Notes: generated by a model from the sequence alone, not told the origin. 53,816 bases of DNA from Megasphaera elsdenii (GCF_020539865.1 NZ_JAJBQV010000018.1:1-53816), one strand, 5' to 3'. Positions 1-9,554 are shown, numbered from the stretch's first letter. Numbers and translations are program-made.

Positions 1-56
1 ATTGCATATTCTTCTTTGGAAAGACTTCTGATGACATTTGACTGAGTAAGATACAT
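1..56 (-). CDS. tnpB: 5' end of an IS200/IS605-family TnpB (partial)
   Basis: Only the first 18 codons lie in the window; the gene runs off the left edge. They read MYLTQSNVIRSLSKEEYA, which matches the usual opening of Firmicutes IS200/IS605 (IS1341-type) TnpB proteins. TnpB is the RNA-guided nuclease carried by these elements. The ATG at 56 is preceded at good spacing by AAAGGAGGTGA. The hairpin at 167-209 lies upstream and would be the left end of the element. The family call rests on a short N-terminus and the hairpin, so it is fairly likely but not certain. Confidence 0.6.
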   Translation of the reverse strand, partial: MYLTQSNVIRSLSKEEYA

Positions 57-166
57 ATTTTTCACCTCCTTTTTATTATATGATTATTGTATGGCAAATA
101 GTGATGATTTTCAAGATGAGTTACAGCGTTTTTGTGCTTTTTACGGGCATTGAACCCACTCAAGCA

Positions 167-209
167 CCGCCATTCATCCCCTACCTAAGGGGTGGGAGTC
201 TTCTGGCGG
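167..209. mobile_element. Two-level hairpin resembling an IS200/IS605 end
   Basis: An outer CCGCC/GGCGG stem (167-171 with 205-209) encloses an inner CCCCT/AGGGG hairpin (178-182 with 188-192). IS200/IS605 elements have subterminal hairpins at their ends instead of inverted terminal repeats. The position, about 110-150 bp upstream of the tnpB start and next to the broken end of the JetD-like gene, fits the left end of the element. The exact boundary cannot be fixed from this sequence alone. Confidence 0.5.
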
Positions 210-273
210 GGCTTAAGCGATAAAAAGGGACGGCCAGGCGGACTTCTACCGTCTTCGAAGCGGCTGCAGCCTG

Positions 274-1038
274 TCAGATGCGCAGGCCTTCCCAATCGAA
301 ATCGCCGAAATACCAAACGATATGACGGCCATCGGGGCAGCCGCACTGCCGAGGAAGCAAATCCAGATTGGCAGCGATTTTCCAGCCGCCGCCAAAGATG
401 AGCAACGCCAGCGGCAGGTCTGGCAAATGAGGCAAGAGGCGGCCGTAAGGGGCTTTATTTTCGACGACCAAGTGATGACAGACACCTTTCTGGAGACAAG
501 CTGGATGGACCGCCATCATGAGTGGGTCTAGCTGGTCACAGATGTTCAAATCAGCCGTCGTCAATCCCAAGCGCTTCAATAAGCCTGCCCCCTCCTCCAG
601 GAGGTATTTCTCATCGGCAAAAATATCCCAGGACCGCTGTTGGAGCGAAGCCGGTCCCTGCGAGCAGCCTTGCGGAAGCCAGGCACTCAGTTTCCGGATA
701 TACGGCAAATCTGCCTGCCAAACTGTCAAAGGCTGTTCATAATAGAAGGATAAATCGAGTTTGCCCGACAAGGCCAGTTGGATAGCTTCGGCCTGGATGG
801 TCGTCACCGACGAAAAGAGCTTAGCCGGTACCCGTTTCAGACGCCGCGGCAGACCGCTGAAATCAACGCCGGCTGAACAGACCGCTATCAGGCTGCCATC
901 GGCTAAGAGCGCCGCTACAGCAGGCCGGAAACGGCTGTAATCCCAGGAAGCAAAAGCGGCCTGCAATACGTCGAGGTCCAGCGTCTTTTTAGGATAAGTC
1001 TGTAAAAACTGCCGTACTGTCTCTTTATCTGCATCCAT
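274..1038 (-). pseudogene. JetD-like (DUF2220/DUF2399-type) Toprim protein, 3'-truncated by an IS
   Basis: The 254-residue reading frame starts at an ATG (1038) behind GAGGAGGGGG. Its C-terminal part shows the order expected of the Toprim-like domain in Wadjet JetD and DUF2399 proteins: VVENKAPYGRL, a GGGW segment, then YFGDFDWEGLRI. The frame stops at a TGA right after this acidic motif, roughly 60-80 residues earlier than typical family members. Past the TGA the same frame stays open for about 20 protein-like codons (QAAAASKTVEVRLAVPFYR) before meeting the IS-like hairpin. I infer a nonsense mutation plus IS insertion. JetD is the DNA-cleaving subunit of Wadjet; no jetA, jetB or jetC is nearby, so this is an orphan remnant. 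Confidence 0.6.
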
Positions 1039-1119
1039 AACATTCCCCCTCCTCTTGTCTGCCAGTCTTCTCTTTTATGGTAACACAGACCCAGCAGGAA
1101 AAGACACTGTTTTCCGCCT

Positions 1120-2761
1120 TTACGACCGTGGAGCCAAGTGCTTTTTCTGTTCATACATTTTCGTGTCGGCCTGGTTAAAGACGGCTTGGTACACAGCATC
1201 GCAAGTCTGGTCGTAGACGGCCATACCTACAGAAGCGGCGAGCTGCGTCCACGGCTGAGAGGCTTTCAAATCGCGGATGCGTTCGAAAGCCTGGACTTTT
1301 TGGAACAAAGCGTCCCGGTTATCGTAGTCCTCGCCTTCGAGGATGACGACGAATTCGTCGCCGCCGATGCGGTAAACCGGACTGTGCTTGTAAAGGCGGC
1401 AGACAGCCCGACACAAAGTCTGCAAAGCGATGTTCCCTTTTTCATGACCAAAGCGGTCGTTGACTTCCTTGAGCTGGTTCAAATCGACCATGACTACGGC
1501 AAAGGCAGCTTGGCCGGCGGAGATTTTCTGATTCAGGTCGTATACCTTCCTATCGTAAGCGGCAACGTTCTTCACAGACGTCAGTTCATCTTGATAGGCC
1601 TGTTTCTGCATGGCGCCAACGTAGTTTCGCATCCGTTCCATCGTATCATTCATATGTCTGGCCAAGCTGCTGATTTCATCATGACCGGTATCTGCCAAGT
1701 GATGGTCGTATTCACCGCGGCCCATACGGCGAGCCGCTTCCCCGATGGCCTGCAGTGGCCGGACAATGCGTCCGGCAGCCTTGACAGCCAAGAGGGTCGA
1801 GCCCAGGCCGACGACGACCGTAATGGCCAGGACTAGGAAAATCATCGTCCGGCGACCAGCATATATTTCCCGTTCCGGTGCGGTAATGGCCAGTTTCATG
1901 CCATTGCGCAAAGTCGTGAAAGCCAAGGCCATGGACACGCCTTGATAATCATAATGGACCAAGCAGCTCTCCGTCGCCGACCGATGCAGCAGGTCCCCAT
2001 CACCGAAAACCGTAAACCTTGGCTGAAAATAAAGCTCAACGCCCTTGGCATCGGGATGGAAATAGACGGTCTGCCAATCTTTGAATAAAAAGCCATAGCC
2101 GTCTTGATAGACTTTCATCGCTCCGACGACGTCGCAAAGCATGTTAAAATCGATGTCAACACCGACAACGGCGACGAATTGGCCTTTGACGAAGATAGAC
2201 ATGACATAGGTAATCATGTAGACACCGTTATTCCCATTGACATACGGTTCAAGCCACTGAGCCTGTTTCGTCCGCAAGGGCCAGTAATACCATTTCGTCC
2301 GGTTCACGGCTTTTTCTCCATAAGCTTTGACTGACGTAATCGGCTGGGACGTAAAGTCATACCGCGAATTACGCCGGCTATACCAGAAACCATCGGGCAT
2401 ACCGGATATATCTTCATTGTAATAGAGATAATAGCCCTGAACCCCGTCGATACCGCTGACGGCATTATAAAAAGATCGCCGAATTTTGCCTTCCAAGTGG
2501 TCCCGATTCGCTTTATTGCACAGTTCCAGCGGGTCTTTGACTTCGTGTTCAATCGTATGCCAATGTAGTGGACGATATCTTCAGACTGGATGAAAATAGG
2601 GTTCAATGTCATATAAGCATGAGAAGCTTGGCCATTGAGCGTCCTGGCAGCGATAATCGTTTCATCGTAATCGATGAGCCAGACTGCCAGTCCGCCAAAG
2701 ACAGGGTCAGTGACATGCCGCAGATGATAGCCAAGAAACGCGAGCGGATACTCTTCAGCAT
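1120..2761 (-). pseudogene. Membrane diguanylate cyclase (Cache-HAMP-GGDEF) with two frameshifts
   Basis: The gene appears to start at an ATG (2761) behind GGGAGG with a first membrane segment (SRFLAIICGMSLTL). The frame must then change near 2690 to keep reading FGGLAVWLIDYDETI, and again near 2560 to reach IEHEVKDPLELCNKANRD and the long 458-codon frame (2496-1120). That frame holds an extracellular Cache-like sensor, a second membrane helix (IFLVLAITVVVGLGS), a HAMP linker and a GGDEF domain with an intact RIGGDEF motif. GGDEF domains make cyclic di-GMP. I see no RxxD product-inhibition site before the motif. With two frame changes in about 130 bp, full-length sensor output is unlikely unless these are sequence errors. 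Confidence 0.75.
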
Positions 2762-2821
2762 GACAAAGGACCTCCCTTTCACGATAACAGCCACAACCGG
2801 GCCTGTCGTCGACACCACCGG

Positions 2822-4261
2822 TCAGGGTTCATAAGACAAGATGGAAAAAACCTCCCGATTCGGATGGTGCGAAGCTTCAAAATAGAGCGTCCGCTTCAGC
2901 TCCCGTTCCCATTCGGCTTTACGCTTCTTATCTTTGAGCAGGTTCAGGACATCGGGATGGGCTTCGATGAGGATATCCCCCTTGACGTGATGGACTTGAA
3001 CCATATGGCGCAGGCGGCGGATAATCTGGATGACTACGGTTTCCGGCGAATAGAGATAGCCTGAGCCGCCGCAGACGTCGCAAGGACTGAACTGAACCTG
3101 ATACAGGCTCTGGCGGGCTTTCTTACGGGTGATTTCCACCAAGTTCAAGGCTGTCATGCCTAAGACGCGGGTCTTGGTACAATCCAGGGCCGTTTCCCGT
3201 GTCAAGATCTGCAGAATCTCATCGCGTTTCGTCGGCTGAGCCATGTCGATGAAATCGATGATGATGATGCCGCCAATATCGCGCAAGCGCAACTGGCGGG
3301 CAATTTCCACAGCCGCTTCTTTATTGACGTGGAAAATCGTATCCTGTAAGGTCGAGCCGTTGCCGGTATACTTGCTGCTGTTGACGTCGATGACCGTCAA
3401 GGCTTCCGTATGGTCGATGACCAGATTGCCCCCTGATGGCAAGGGCACGATGCGCGACATAAGGTCTTTCAGGCTCTCTTCGATGCCATAGTGTTCAAAA
3501 ATAGGCGCGACGCCTTCGTAAAGGCGGACGCGGCTGCGCCAGGCCGGGTCCGGGAAGACCTGGCAGATCCGTTCATACGCTTCGCGGTTATCGACGACGA
3601 CTTGCTTGACATCGGCTGTGAAATGGTCGCGGATCATGCGCATGACCAAGTCGGCTTCCCGATATAAGAGGGTCGGCTTGCGGGCCAGTTTATAGCGCTG
3701 GCAGATACTGTCCCACGTCGCCAAGAGATACTTCAAGTCGCCTAAGAGTTCATCCCGGGACACGCTCTTGGCGACAGTGCGGATGATGAGGCCCATGCCG
3801 GCAGGCTTGATTTCCGACACGATGCGGCGCAGGCGGTTTCGTTCTTCTTCGTCGCGGATTTTCTTGGATACGCCGATGTAATCGACAGTCGGCATGAGGA
3901 CGGCGTAGCGGCCGGCCAGGCTGATGTTGGTTGTAACCTTCGGTCCTTTCATGCCCTGTTCTTCCTTGATGACCTGGACCAGGACAGACTGGCCTATGGA
4001 AAGGTGCATCTGCTGGATTTCTTCCTTCGATGCCGCCCGTGGGAACATGTCCCCCATATAGATGAAGGCGTTCCTGCGGCGGCCGATATTAACGAAGGCA
4101 GCCTGCAAGGACGGCAGGATATTCTGAATAGTCCCCTTATAAATATGGTTGACGATGTGCATGTCGTCATTGCGTTCGACAGCGAAATCACGAAGACGAC
4201 CATCCTCCAGGATAGCCATGCGCGTTTCTTCTGGCATGACATTGCCTACGATTGTTTTCAT
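2822..4261 (-). CDS. rng: Ribonuclease E/G family endoribonuclease (RNase G)
   Basis: The 479-residue protein belongs to the Rne/Rng family, which cleaves single-stranded RNA in rRNA maturation and mRNA decay. An S1-like RNA-binding segment near residues 35-120 (HIVNHIYKGTIQNILPSLQ) is followed by the catalytic core. The two metal-binding aspartates are visible in TVIDVNSSKYTG and GGIIIIDFIDM. A zinc-link-like CDVCGGSGY lies near residue 400. The length matches RNase G and not the long RNase E. The ATG at 4261 is chosen over an upstream in-frame start at 4294 because ACAGGAGGAATGAGAAG precedes it. It is the last clear gene of the leftward cluster that starts at mreB. Confidence 0.93.
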   Translation of the reverse strand: MKTIVGNVMPEETRMAILEDGRLRDFAVERNDDMHIVNHIYKGTIQNILPSLQAAFVNIGRRRNAFIYMGDMFPRAASKEEIQQMHLSIGQSVLVQVIKEEQGMKGPKVTTNISLAGRYAVLMPTVDYIGVSKKIRDEEERNRLRRIVSEIKPAGMGLIIRTVAKSVSRDELLGDLKYLLATWDSICQRYKLARKPTLLYREADLVMRMIRDHFTADVKQVVVDNREAYERICQVFPDPAWRSRVRLYEGVAPIFEHYGIEESLKDLMSRIVPLPSGGNLVIDHTEALTVIDVNSSKYTGNGSTLQDTIFHVNKEAAVEIARQLRLRDIGGIIIIDFIDMAQPTKRDEILQILTRETALDCTKTRVLGMTALNLVEITRKKARQSLYQVQFSPCDVCGGSGYLYSPETVVIQIIRRLRHMVQVHHVKGDILIEAHPDVLNLLKDKKRKAEWERELKRTLYFEASHHPNREVFSILSYEP

Positions 4262-4314
4262 CTTCTCATTCCTCCTGTGCGGGCAAATTAGCAAATGGTT
4301 ACATCACAGACAGG

Positions 4315-5010
4315 CTATTTCACTAATAAGACGGCGAAATAACCCGTTTCTTTCGCGTCACCGGCTTTTTCATAAATCCGTTCCCCCGGCAGGCCGCAGC
4401 GTTCGATCATCGCCGTCTTATCCAAGAGCTGCAAGTCCCGCAGTTCCTCCTGGATAGGCCCTAGTTTCCCAGATGGCTTCATGATGACTTTACTGCCTTC
4501 CAAAGCCAGCAGTTCCCGCCGGTGTTCATGGTTGCCAGGGATGACGATGAGGGCCTCATCTTTTTCGCACAGCGGCTGCTGGAGCTTGGCGGCAACGGCA
4601 CAGAAACTGGGGACGCCAGGCACGATTTCCGTCACATATCCGGCCTCATGGATGAGGCGGTGGACGTAGATACTGGTCGCGTAGACCGTCGAGCAGCCTA
4701 ACGTGATTAGGCAGACGTCGCGGCCCTGATCGAGTTCCTCCCGGAGGCGGCAAACCGCTTTCTCATGAGCACCCTTCAGGACCTGGTCGTCGCGGGTCAT
4801 GGGGAAGTCCATGGCAATGACCGTCTTGTCATCGATGGTGATGCCACAGCCATCCAGGGTCTTCATGAGGATGCCCTGGGCTGTGACGACACCTGTCCGG
4901 CTCTGGGGTACGGCCAGGACGGGACAGGTGCGGATGATTTTCAGCGCCTTCAAGGTCAGCAGTTCCGGGTCCCCCGGGCCGACGCCGACGCAGTACAGTG
5001 TTCCTTTCAT
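4315..5010 (-). CDS. cobI/cbiL: Precorrin-2 C20-methyltransferase
   Basis: A SAM-dependent tetrapyrrole methylase of 231 residues. The glycine-rich opening LYCVGVGPGDPELLTLKAL and the later GVPSFCAVAA segment are characteristic of the CbiL/CobI branch, which methylates C20 of precorrin-2 or its cobalt form during cobalamin ring synthesis. The start at 5010 is preferred because the Shine-Dalgarno GAGGGATAAC is made from the last codons of the upstream gene; its TAA is one base away. No other cobalamin gene is in the window, so this enzyme is separated from its pathway partners. The neighbouring radical-SAM protein has a B12-binding-like N-terminus, which may or may not be relevant. Confidence 0.88.
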   Translation of the reverse strand: MKGTLYCVGVGPGDPELLTLKALKIIRTCPVLAVPQSRTGVVTAQGILMKTLDGCGITIDDKTVIAMDFPMTRDDQVLKGAHEKAVCRLREELDQGRDVCLITLGCSTVYATSIYVHRLIHEAGYVTEIVPGVPSFCAVAAKLQQPLCEKDEALIVIPGNHEHRRELLALEGSKVIMKPSGKLGPIQEELRDLQLLDKTAMIERCGLPGERIYEKAGDAKETGYFAVLLVK

Positions 5011-5011
5011 G

Positions 5012-5722
5012 TTATCCCTCGAATAATGAATATTTTTTGCCATCTTCTTTGCGGACGAAGATGCCCGTCCGGCGGGCCAGCATCATGTCCGTATGGATGG
5101 GCAGGCCGAAATCATTCCCCAGTATCTCCCATACCTGGGACGGCTTGATGGCCCCTTCGCCGGTCTGATAGATGCCGACGGTCAAATAGACATTGCCTTC
5201 TTTGACATTGCCGTGGACGGCTTCGACGACGTGCTGTTTGACGTCGATAGTCCGCACGCGGTGCTTGCCCTTATGGGATACTTTTTCATAAAAGACGCTC
5301 GGTGCCTCGTTGAACTTCGCTAGAATTTGGTTGAGCCCGTCCTGGCTGAGGTCTTCCGTCAGCGGCCCGCGCAGGGTATAGACGGCATAGTTGGCAATGG
5401 CCATCAGCTTCGGCGCCTTGGCATCGACGTATTTGCCATCGAGGACGGCAAAGCCATCTGGCGCCATGGCGTTCATCCGTGCCATGACGTCGGCAACGGG
5501 AAGCTTTTCAGACAGTTCCATGTCGAGGTATTCCACATCGGCCGAGACGCCGACGCCCAAAGCCGAGGCAAAGCTGAGTTTCATGTGGGGATTGAAGCCT
5601 TCGGAATAACAGATGGGCAACTTGGCCCGAATGATGACGTAGCGAACGGCCCGGGCAAAGTCCAGATGCGACAGGAACTGCAGAGCCCCGTCTTTCTTAA
5701 CAGCTAAACGTAGTCTTTCCAT
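5012..5722 (-). CDS. TIGR03936/DUF2344 family protein, partner of the adjacent radical-SAM protein
   Basis: A 236-residue protein opening with LRLAVKKDGALQFLSHLD, typical of DUF2344 (radical-SAM-linked) proteins. In Firmicutes it is almost always next to, or fused with, the TIGR03960 radical-SAM protein that lies upstream here. Its biochemical role is unknown; the pair is often near rng and rplU, suggesting a link to RNA or ribosome metabolism. The ATG at 5722 follows GGAAGGGGACGACC and lies inside the 3' end of the upstream gene (26-base overlap), so translation is probably coupled. Confidence 0.85.
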   Translation of the reverse strand: MERLRLAVKKDGALQFLSHLDFARAVRYVIIRAKLPICYSEGFNPHMKLSFASALGVGVSADVEYLDMELSEKLPVADVMARMNAMAPDGFAVLDGKYVDAKAPKLMAIANYAVYTLRGPLTEDLSQDGLNQILAKFNEAPSVFYEKVSHKGKHRVRTIDVKQHVVEAVHGNVKEGNVYLTVGIYQTGEGAIKPSQVWEILGNDFGLPIHTDMMLARRTGIFVRKEDGKKYSLFEG

Positions 5723-7586
5723 GGTCGTCCCCTTCCTTTCTGTCGATGATGGATACACCCAGATGAGGGCAGACACCGCAGCCCATACAGGGCAGACGGC
5801 GGCAGTCATGGGTCAATTCGGCCCTAGCGGCCTTCTGCCATTCGCGCTTCAAATAGGCCTTGGCCGCGCCGTTGCTGAGATGGTCCCAAGGCAGGGCTTC
5901 GTCGAGGCTGCGCGTCCGGGCAGCATAATAATCGGGGTCGATGCCGGCCAAGTTGAAGGCTTTCATCCACCTATCGTAATCGAACATTTCCGTCCAGCCG
6001 TCGAACTTACAGCCCAGTTTCCAGGCTTCATAGAGGACTTTGCCCATACGGCGGTCACCGCGGGCAAAGGTCGCTTCCAAGCGGCCCGTCTTGGCGTCGT
6101 GGTAATGGTAGGAAATGTGCTTGTCATTGATGAGTCCCTTGATGTACTGCTGTTTCCGTTCGATTTCTTCGATTGGCAGCTGGCCGAACCACTGGAAGGC
6201 CGTGTGCGACTTGGGCACGAAGCTCGATACGGAGACAGTGACCTTGCCGTTGTTCTTGTGAGTCACTTTACGGTAGAGGTTGAGGACCTTATAGGCCAAG
6301 TCGGCAATGCCGGCCAGGTCTTCGTCCGTTTCCGTCGGCAAGCCCATCATAAAGTAGAGCTTGACCGTAGACCAGCCGTTCTGGAAAGCGTTTTCACAAG
6401 CTGCCAGCAAATCTTCTTCGGTAACGCCCTTGTTGATGACGTCGCGCAGGCGCTGGGTTCCTGCTTCAGGCGCGAAGGTCAAGCCGCTCTTGCGGACTTG
6501 CTGGACTTTCTTGGCAATGTCGACAGAAAAGCTGTCGACCCGCAGCGACGGCAGACTGACACTGACTTTCTGGCCCTTGAACTCATCCAGGAGCTGATCG
6601 ACCAGTTCGGGCAGACAGGAATAATCGGCTGAACTTAGGCTCATGAGAGAAATCTCATTGTAGCCGGAATTGGCAATGATCTGTTTGGCCAGGTCTGCCA
6701 GGTGTTCCGGCGATTTCTCCCGGACCGGCCGGTAGAGCATGCCGGCCTGACAGAACCGGCAGCCTCGGCTACAGCCGCGGAAGAGTTCTAAGACGGCCCG
6801 GTTGTGGACGATATCGATATTCGGCACAATCGGTTTCGTCGGGAAGAAGACGTGTTCTACATCGGAGACGACGCACTTCTCGATTTCTGCCGGCGCCCCC
6901 GGTTCGGTTACGGTCAGGCCCTGGAAATCACCTTGTTCATCGTACTGGGCTTCATAGAAGGACGGTACGTAGTTGCCCGGCTGCTGAGAGAGCTGCTTCA
7001 AGAGACCCTTCTTGCCGCCTGGCTTCCCCTGCTCTTTCCAAGCGATAATCGTATCGGCCAGGACCTGCGTCGATTCTTCCGATTCGCCTAGGAAAAAGAC
7101 GTCGATATAATCGGCCAAAGGTTCGGCATTGTAAGCACAAGGGCCACCGGCGGCCACCAAAGGCAGGTCGTCGCCACGGTCTTTGGCAAAGAGCGGGATA
7201 CCGGCCAAATCGAGCATGTTGAGGATATTCGTGAAGCTCATTTCATACTGGAGGGTAAACCCGACCATGTCGAAATCGCGGACAGGCGTCTTCGTTTCCA
7301 GGGAAAAGAGCGGATAGCCCTGACTGCGCATGACGTCTTCCATATCCGGCCAAGGCGCGTAGACCCGTTCGGCTGCCACATCGGGCCGTTCGTTGAGGAG
7401 CGCATAGAGGATGCGCAGGCCCAGATGACTCATGGCGACTTCGTAGACGTCAGGAAAACAATAGGCAACAGTCAGCTTGACGGCGTCGTGGTCCTTGACG
7501 ACGCTGTTCCATTCGCCGCCGACGTAGCGGGCAGGCTTGCTGACTTTGGTCAGTAAAATCGGATCGATCTCCACGGGATGTGACAA
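5697..7586 (-). CDS. TIGR03960 family B12-binding-like/radical-SAM protein
   Basis: About 629 residues. An N-terminal B12-binding-like Rossmann segment (AYCFPDVYEVAMSHLGLRIL and GFTLQYEMSFTN) is followed by a radical-SAM core whose cluster-binding cysteines are in RGCSRGCRFCQAG. A cysteine-rich tail (CRRLPCMGCGVCPH) could hold a second cluster. The substrate is not known. An upstream GTG at 7604 is possible, but TTG at 7586 sits eight bases after AGGAGG and is the better start. It follows rodA after a 24-base gap and overlaps the DUF2344 gene, so the two are read as one unit. Confidence 0.88.
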   Translation of the reverse strand: MSHPVEIDPILLTKVSKPARYVGGEWNSVVKDHDAVKLTVAYCFPDVYEVAMSHLGLRILYALLNERPDVAAERVYAPWPDMEDVMRSQGYPLFSLETKTPVRDFDMVGFTLQYEMSFTNILNMLDLAGIPLFAKDRGDDLPLVAAGGPCAYNAEPLADYIDVFFLGESEESTQVLADTIIAWKEQGKPGGKKGLLKQLSQQPGNYVPSFYEAQYDEQGDFQGLTVTEPGAPAEIEKCVVSDVEHVFFPTKPIVPNIDIVHNRAVLELFRGCSRGCRFCQAGMLYRPVREKSPEHLADLAKQIIANSGYNEISLMSLSSADYSCLPELVDQLLDEFKGQKVSVSLPSLRVDSFSVDIAKKVQQVRKSGLTFAPEAGTQRLRDVINKGVTEEDLLAACENAFQNGWSTVKLYFMMGLPTETDEDLAGIADLAYKVLNLYRKVTHKNNGKVTVSVSSFVPKSHTAFQWFGQLPIEEIERKQQYIKGLINDKHISYHYHDAKTGRLEATFARGDRRMGKVLYEAWKLGCKFDGWTEMFDYDRWMKAFNLAGIDPDYYAARTRSLDEALPWDHLSNGAAKAYLKREWQKAARAELTHDCRRLPCMGCGVCPHLGVSIIDRKEGDDHGKTTFSC

Positions 7587-7610
7587 ATTAGTTTCCTCCT
7601 TCACGGCAGG

Positions 7611-8714
7611 TTAAAAAATCATCGTCTGTTGACGCATGTAAATACTCAGTAAGAGGCCTAAGCCCATCATGTTGGTCGTCAAGGCGCTGACACCATAGCT
7701 CATGAACGGCAAGGGAATCCCCGTGACCGGCATGATGCCGCAAGTCATACCGACGTTGACAAGAATCTGGAAAGCCCACATGGAAACGACGCCTGTCGCC
7801 AGCATCATGCCGAAACTGTCTTTGCAGTCCTTGGCGATCATGAGGCCGCGATAGACGAGGATGAAGTACAGGAACAAGAGGAAAATACAACCTAAAAAGC
7901 CCAGTTCTTCACCGATGACGGAAAAGATGAAGTCCGTATGGTTTTCCGGCAGGAAATTCAGCTGGCTCTGCGTCCCCTGGAAGAGGCCTTTGCCAAAGAG
8001 CATCCCTGAGCCGATGGCAATCTTCGACTGGATAATATGATAGCCGGCGCCAAAGGGATCGGCATTCGGATTGAGGAAGACCGTAATACGGGACTTCTGG
8101 TAATCCTTGAGGAAATGCCAGCCTACCGGGGCCAGGACGACACCGGCCAGGAAGACGTTGCGCAAGAGGGACATCTTGATGCGGCCGACGAAGAGCATGC
8201 CGAAAGTAATGGCCATGAAGACGAGACTCGTCCCTAAGTCAGGCTGTTTCAAGACCAAGAGGAAAGGAATCCCGACGTAGAGGCCGATAGGCAGGACCTG
8301 ACGCCATGTATTGAGCTGGCCCACGCGGTCGCTGAGGATCGATGCCGTGCAGATGATCATGATGAGCTTGGAAAATTCCGACGGCTGCAGCGTAATCGGG
8401 CCGAGCTGGATCCAACGCTGGGCGCCTAAGGCCGACGTACCGACGAACATGACGGCGACCAGCATGAGCAGGTTGATAATGTACAAGGGTTTAGCGTATT
8501 TCTTCAGCTTCGCGTAATCGAAGCGGCTGAAAAAGAGGATAATCATCAAGTCGACGACAAAAGCCGCCCCCTGTTTTGCGACGAAGTCGTAATTGATGGC
8601 ACCTTTATTGATATGCGTCGCACTGCCGATGATGCACAGGCTGATGCAGACGATGAGGAAGCTCACGATGAGCATGACTTTATCTAAATTTTTCCATTCT
8701 CGTTTAATAAACAT
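7611..8714 (-). CDS. rodA: RodA, SEDS peptidoglycan glycosyltransferase of the elongasome
   Basis: A 367-residue polytopic membrane protein of the FtsW/RodA/SpoVE family with about ten hydrophobic segments. Family landmarks are visible: GAQRWIQLGPITLQPSEFSKL, LLVLKQPDLGTSLVF, and the C-terminal PFMSYGVSALTTNMMGLGLL. RodA polymerises lipid II into glycan strands together with a class B PBP, here the mrdA product two genes upstream. The ATG at 8714 has GGAGAG upstream. Confidence 0.95.
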   Translation of the reverse strand: MFIKREWKNLDKVMLIVSFLIVCISLCIIGSATHINKGAINYDFVAKQGAAFVVDLMIILFFSRFDYAKLKKYAKPLYIINLLMLVAVMFVGTSALGAQRWIQLGPITLQPSEFSKLIMIICTASILSDRVGQLNTWRQVLPIGLYVGIPFLLVLKQPDLGTSLVFMAITFGMLFVGRIKMSLLRNVFLAGVVLAPVGWHFLKDYQKSRITVFLNPNADPFGAGYHIIQSKIAIGSGMLFGKGLFQGTQSQLNFLPENHTDFIFSVIGEELGFLGCIFLLFLYFILVYRGLMIAKDCKDSFGMMLATGVVSMWAFQILVNVGMTCGIMPVTGIPLPFMSYGVSALTTNMMGLGLLLSIYMRQQTMIF

Positions 8715-8723
8715 TTCTCTCTC

Positions 8724-9554
8724 CTATCGACGATAGTGGCGCCAATTTTGGCACTCCTGACGGCGGCGGTGCAGCGACAGGCCTGACAAGACGGACGACT
8801 GGGCCTGGTGTCTCGGCAATAGGGCCGTCAGAGCCGTTTCCTCAATGGCCTTCCCCGTTTCCAGCCAAGCTACCGTCACCGACAGAGCTTGACAAAATGG
8901 CAGGGAATCGGCTGCGCTGGCAATCCGGCCTTCTCCAGCAACCCGGTCGATGCCATCATCGTGTGGCAAGAGACCGGCGAGGTGATCGACGGACAAACAG
9001 GCTTTCGCTGTATCTGGCGTAATGACGGCGTCAGCATAAAAATTGTTGAGGATGACGTCGTAGTGAAAGCGTTTCTGCCGGACCACAGACTGCATGACCT
9101 TGGCTGCATCACGCAGGGAAGACAGCGACGGTTCGACGACAAACAGAATCTCATCAGCCAAGGCCATCGCCGCCTGACAGGCGCTGTCGCGGCCAGGCGG
9201 GCAATCGATGAGGGTATAGTCATAGGAACCGGACAGGGACTCCAGGACATACTGGTACGACGGGATGTCGATCCGCTCCCAAGTCCGCTTCTGGCTAGCC
9301 GGCAGGAAATCCAGTCCCGGCGTAACTGTCAGCAGAGCCTGACCGGGCAGACATTTCCCTCGCGCAGCCTGGGCGGCATCGTAATGGATGGACCCGTCCA
9401 GACCGAAGAGCAAGTCGAGGTTGCGCAGGCCCATGTCGGCGTCTGCTGCCAGGACCCGGTGGCCCCGGCGCTGCAATAGAACGGCCAGGACCGCTGTAAT
9501 CAGGGTCTTGCCGACGCCGCCTTTCCCGGAAGCGATGGCGATGAGCTGGGACAT
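8724..9554 (-). CDS. minD: MinD/ParA-like P-loop ATPase in the rod-shape operon
   Basis: A 276-residue deviant Walker A ATPase: ASGKGGVGKT near residue 8, a Walker A' region (AADADMGLRNLDLLFGL) and DCPPGRDS as the second conserved motif. The LRNLDLLFGL segment is MinD-like. The C-terminus (LSLHRRRQECQNWRHYRR) is basic but does not show the usual amphipathic membrane-targeting helix. No minC or minE is in the cluster. It could be a genuine MinD whose partners lie elsewhere, or a MinD-derived ATPase dedicated to the elongasome. Confidence 0.75.
   Translation of the reverse strand: MSQLIAIASGKGGVGKTLITAVLAVLLQRRGHRVLAADADMGLRNLDLLFGLDGSIHYDAAQAARGKCLPGQALLTVTPGLDFLPASQKRTWERIDIPSYQYVLESLSGSYDYTLIDCPPGRDSACQAAMALADEILFVVEPSLSSLRDAAKVMQSVVRQKRFHYDVILNNFYADAVITPDTAKACLSVDHLAGLLPHDDGIDRVAGEGRIASAADSLPFCQALSVTVAWLETGKAIEETALTALLPRHQAQSSVLSGLSLHRRRQECQNWRHYRR

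Noticed and set aside
5721..6632. Plus-strand open frame of 303 codons opposite the radical-SAM gene
   Set aside because: Antisense shadow of a conserved gene, with no domain pattern.
7588..7890. Arg/His-rich minus-strand frame within rodA
   Set aside because: It is an out-of-frame shadow of rodA with no plausible protein composition.
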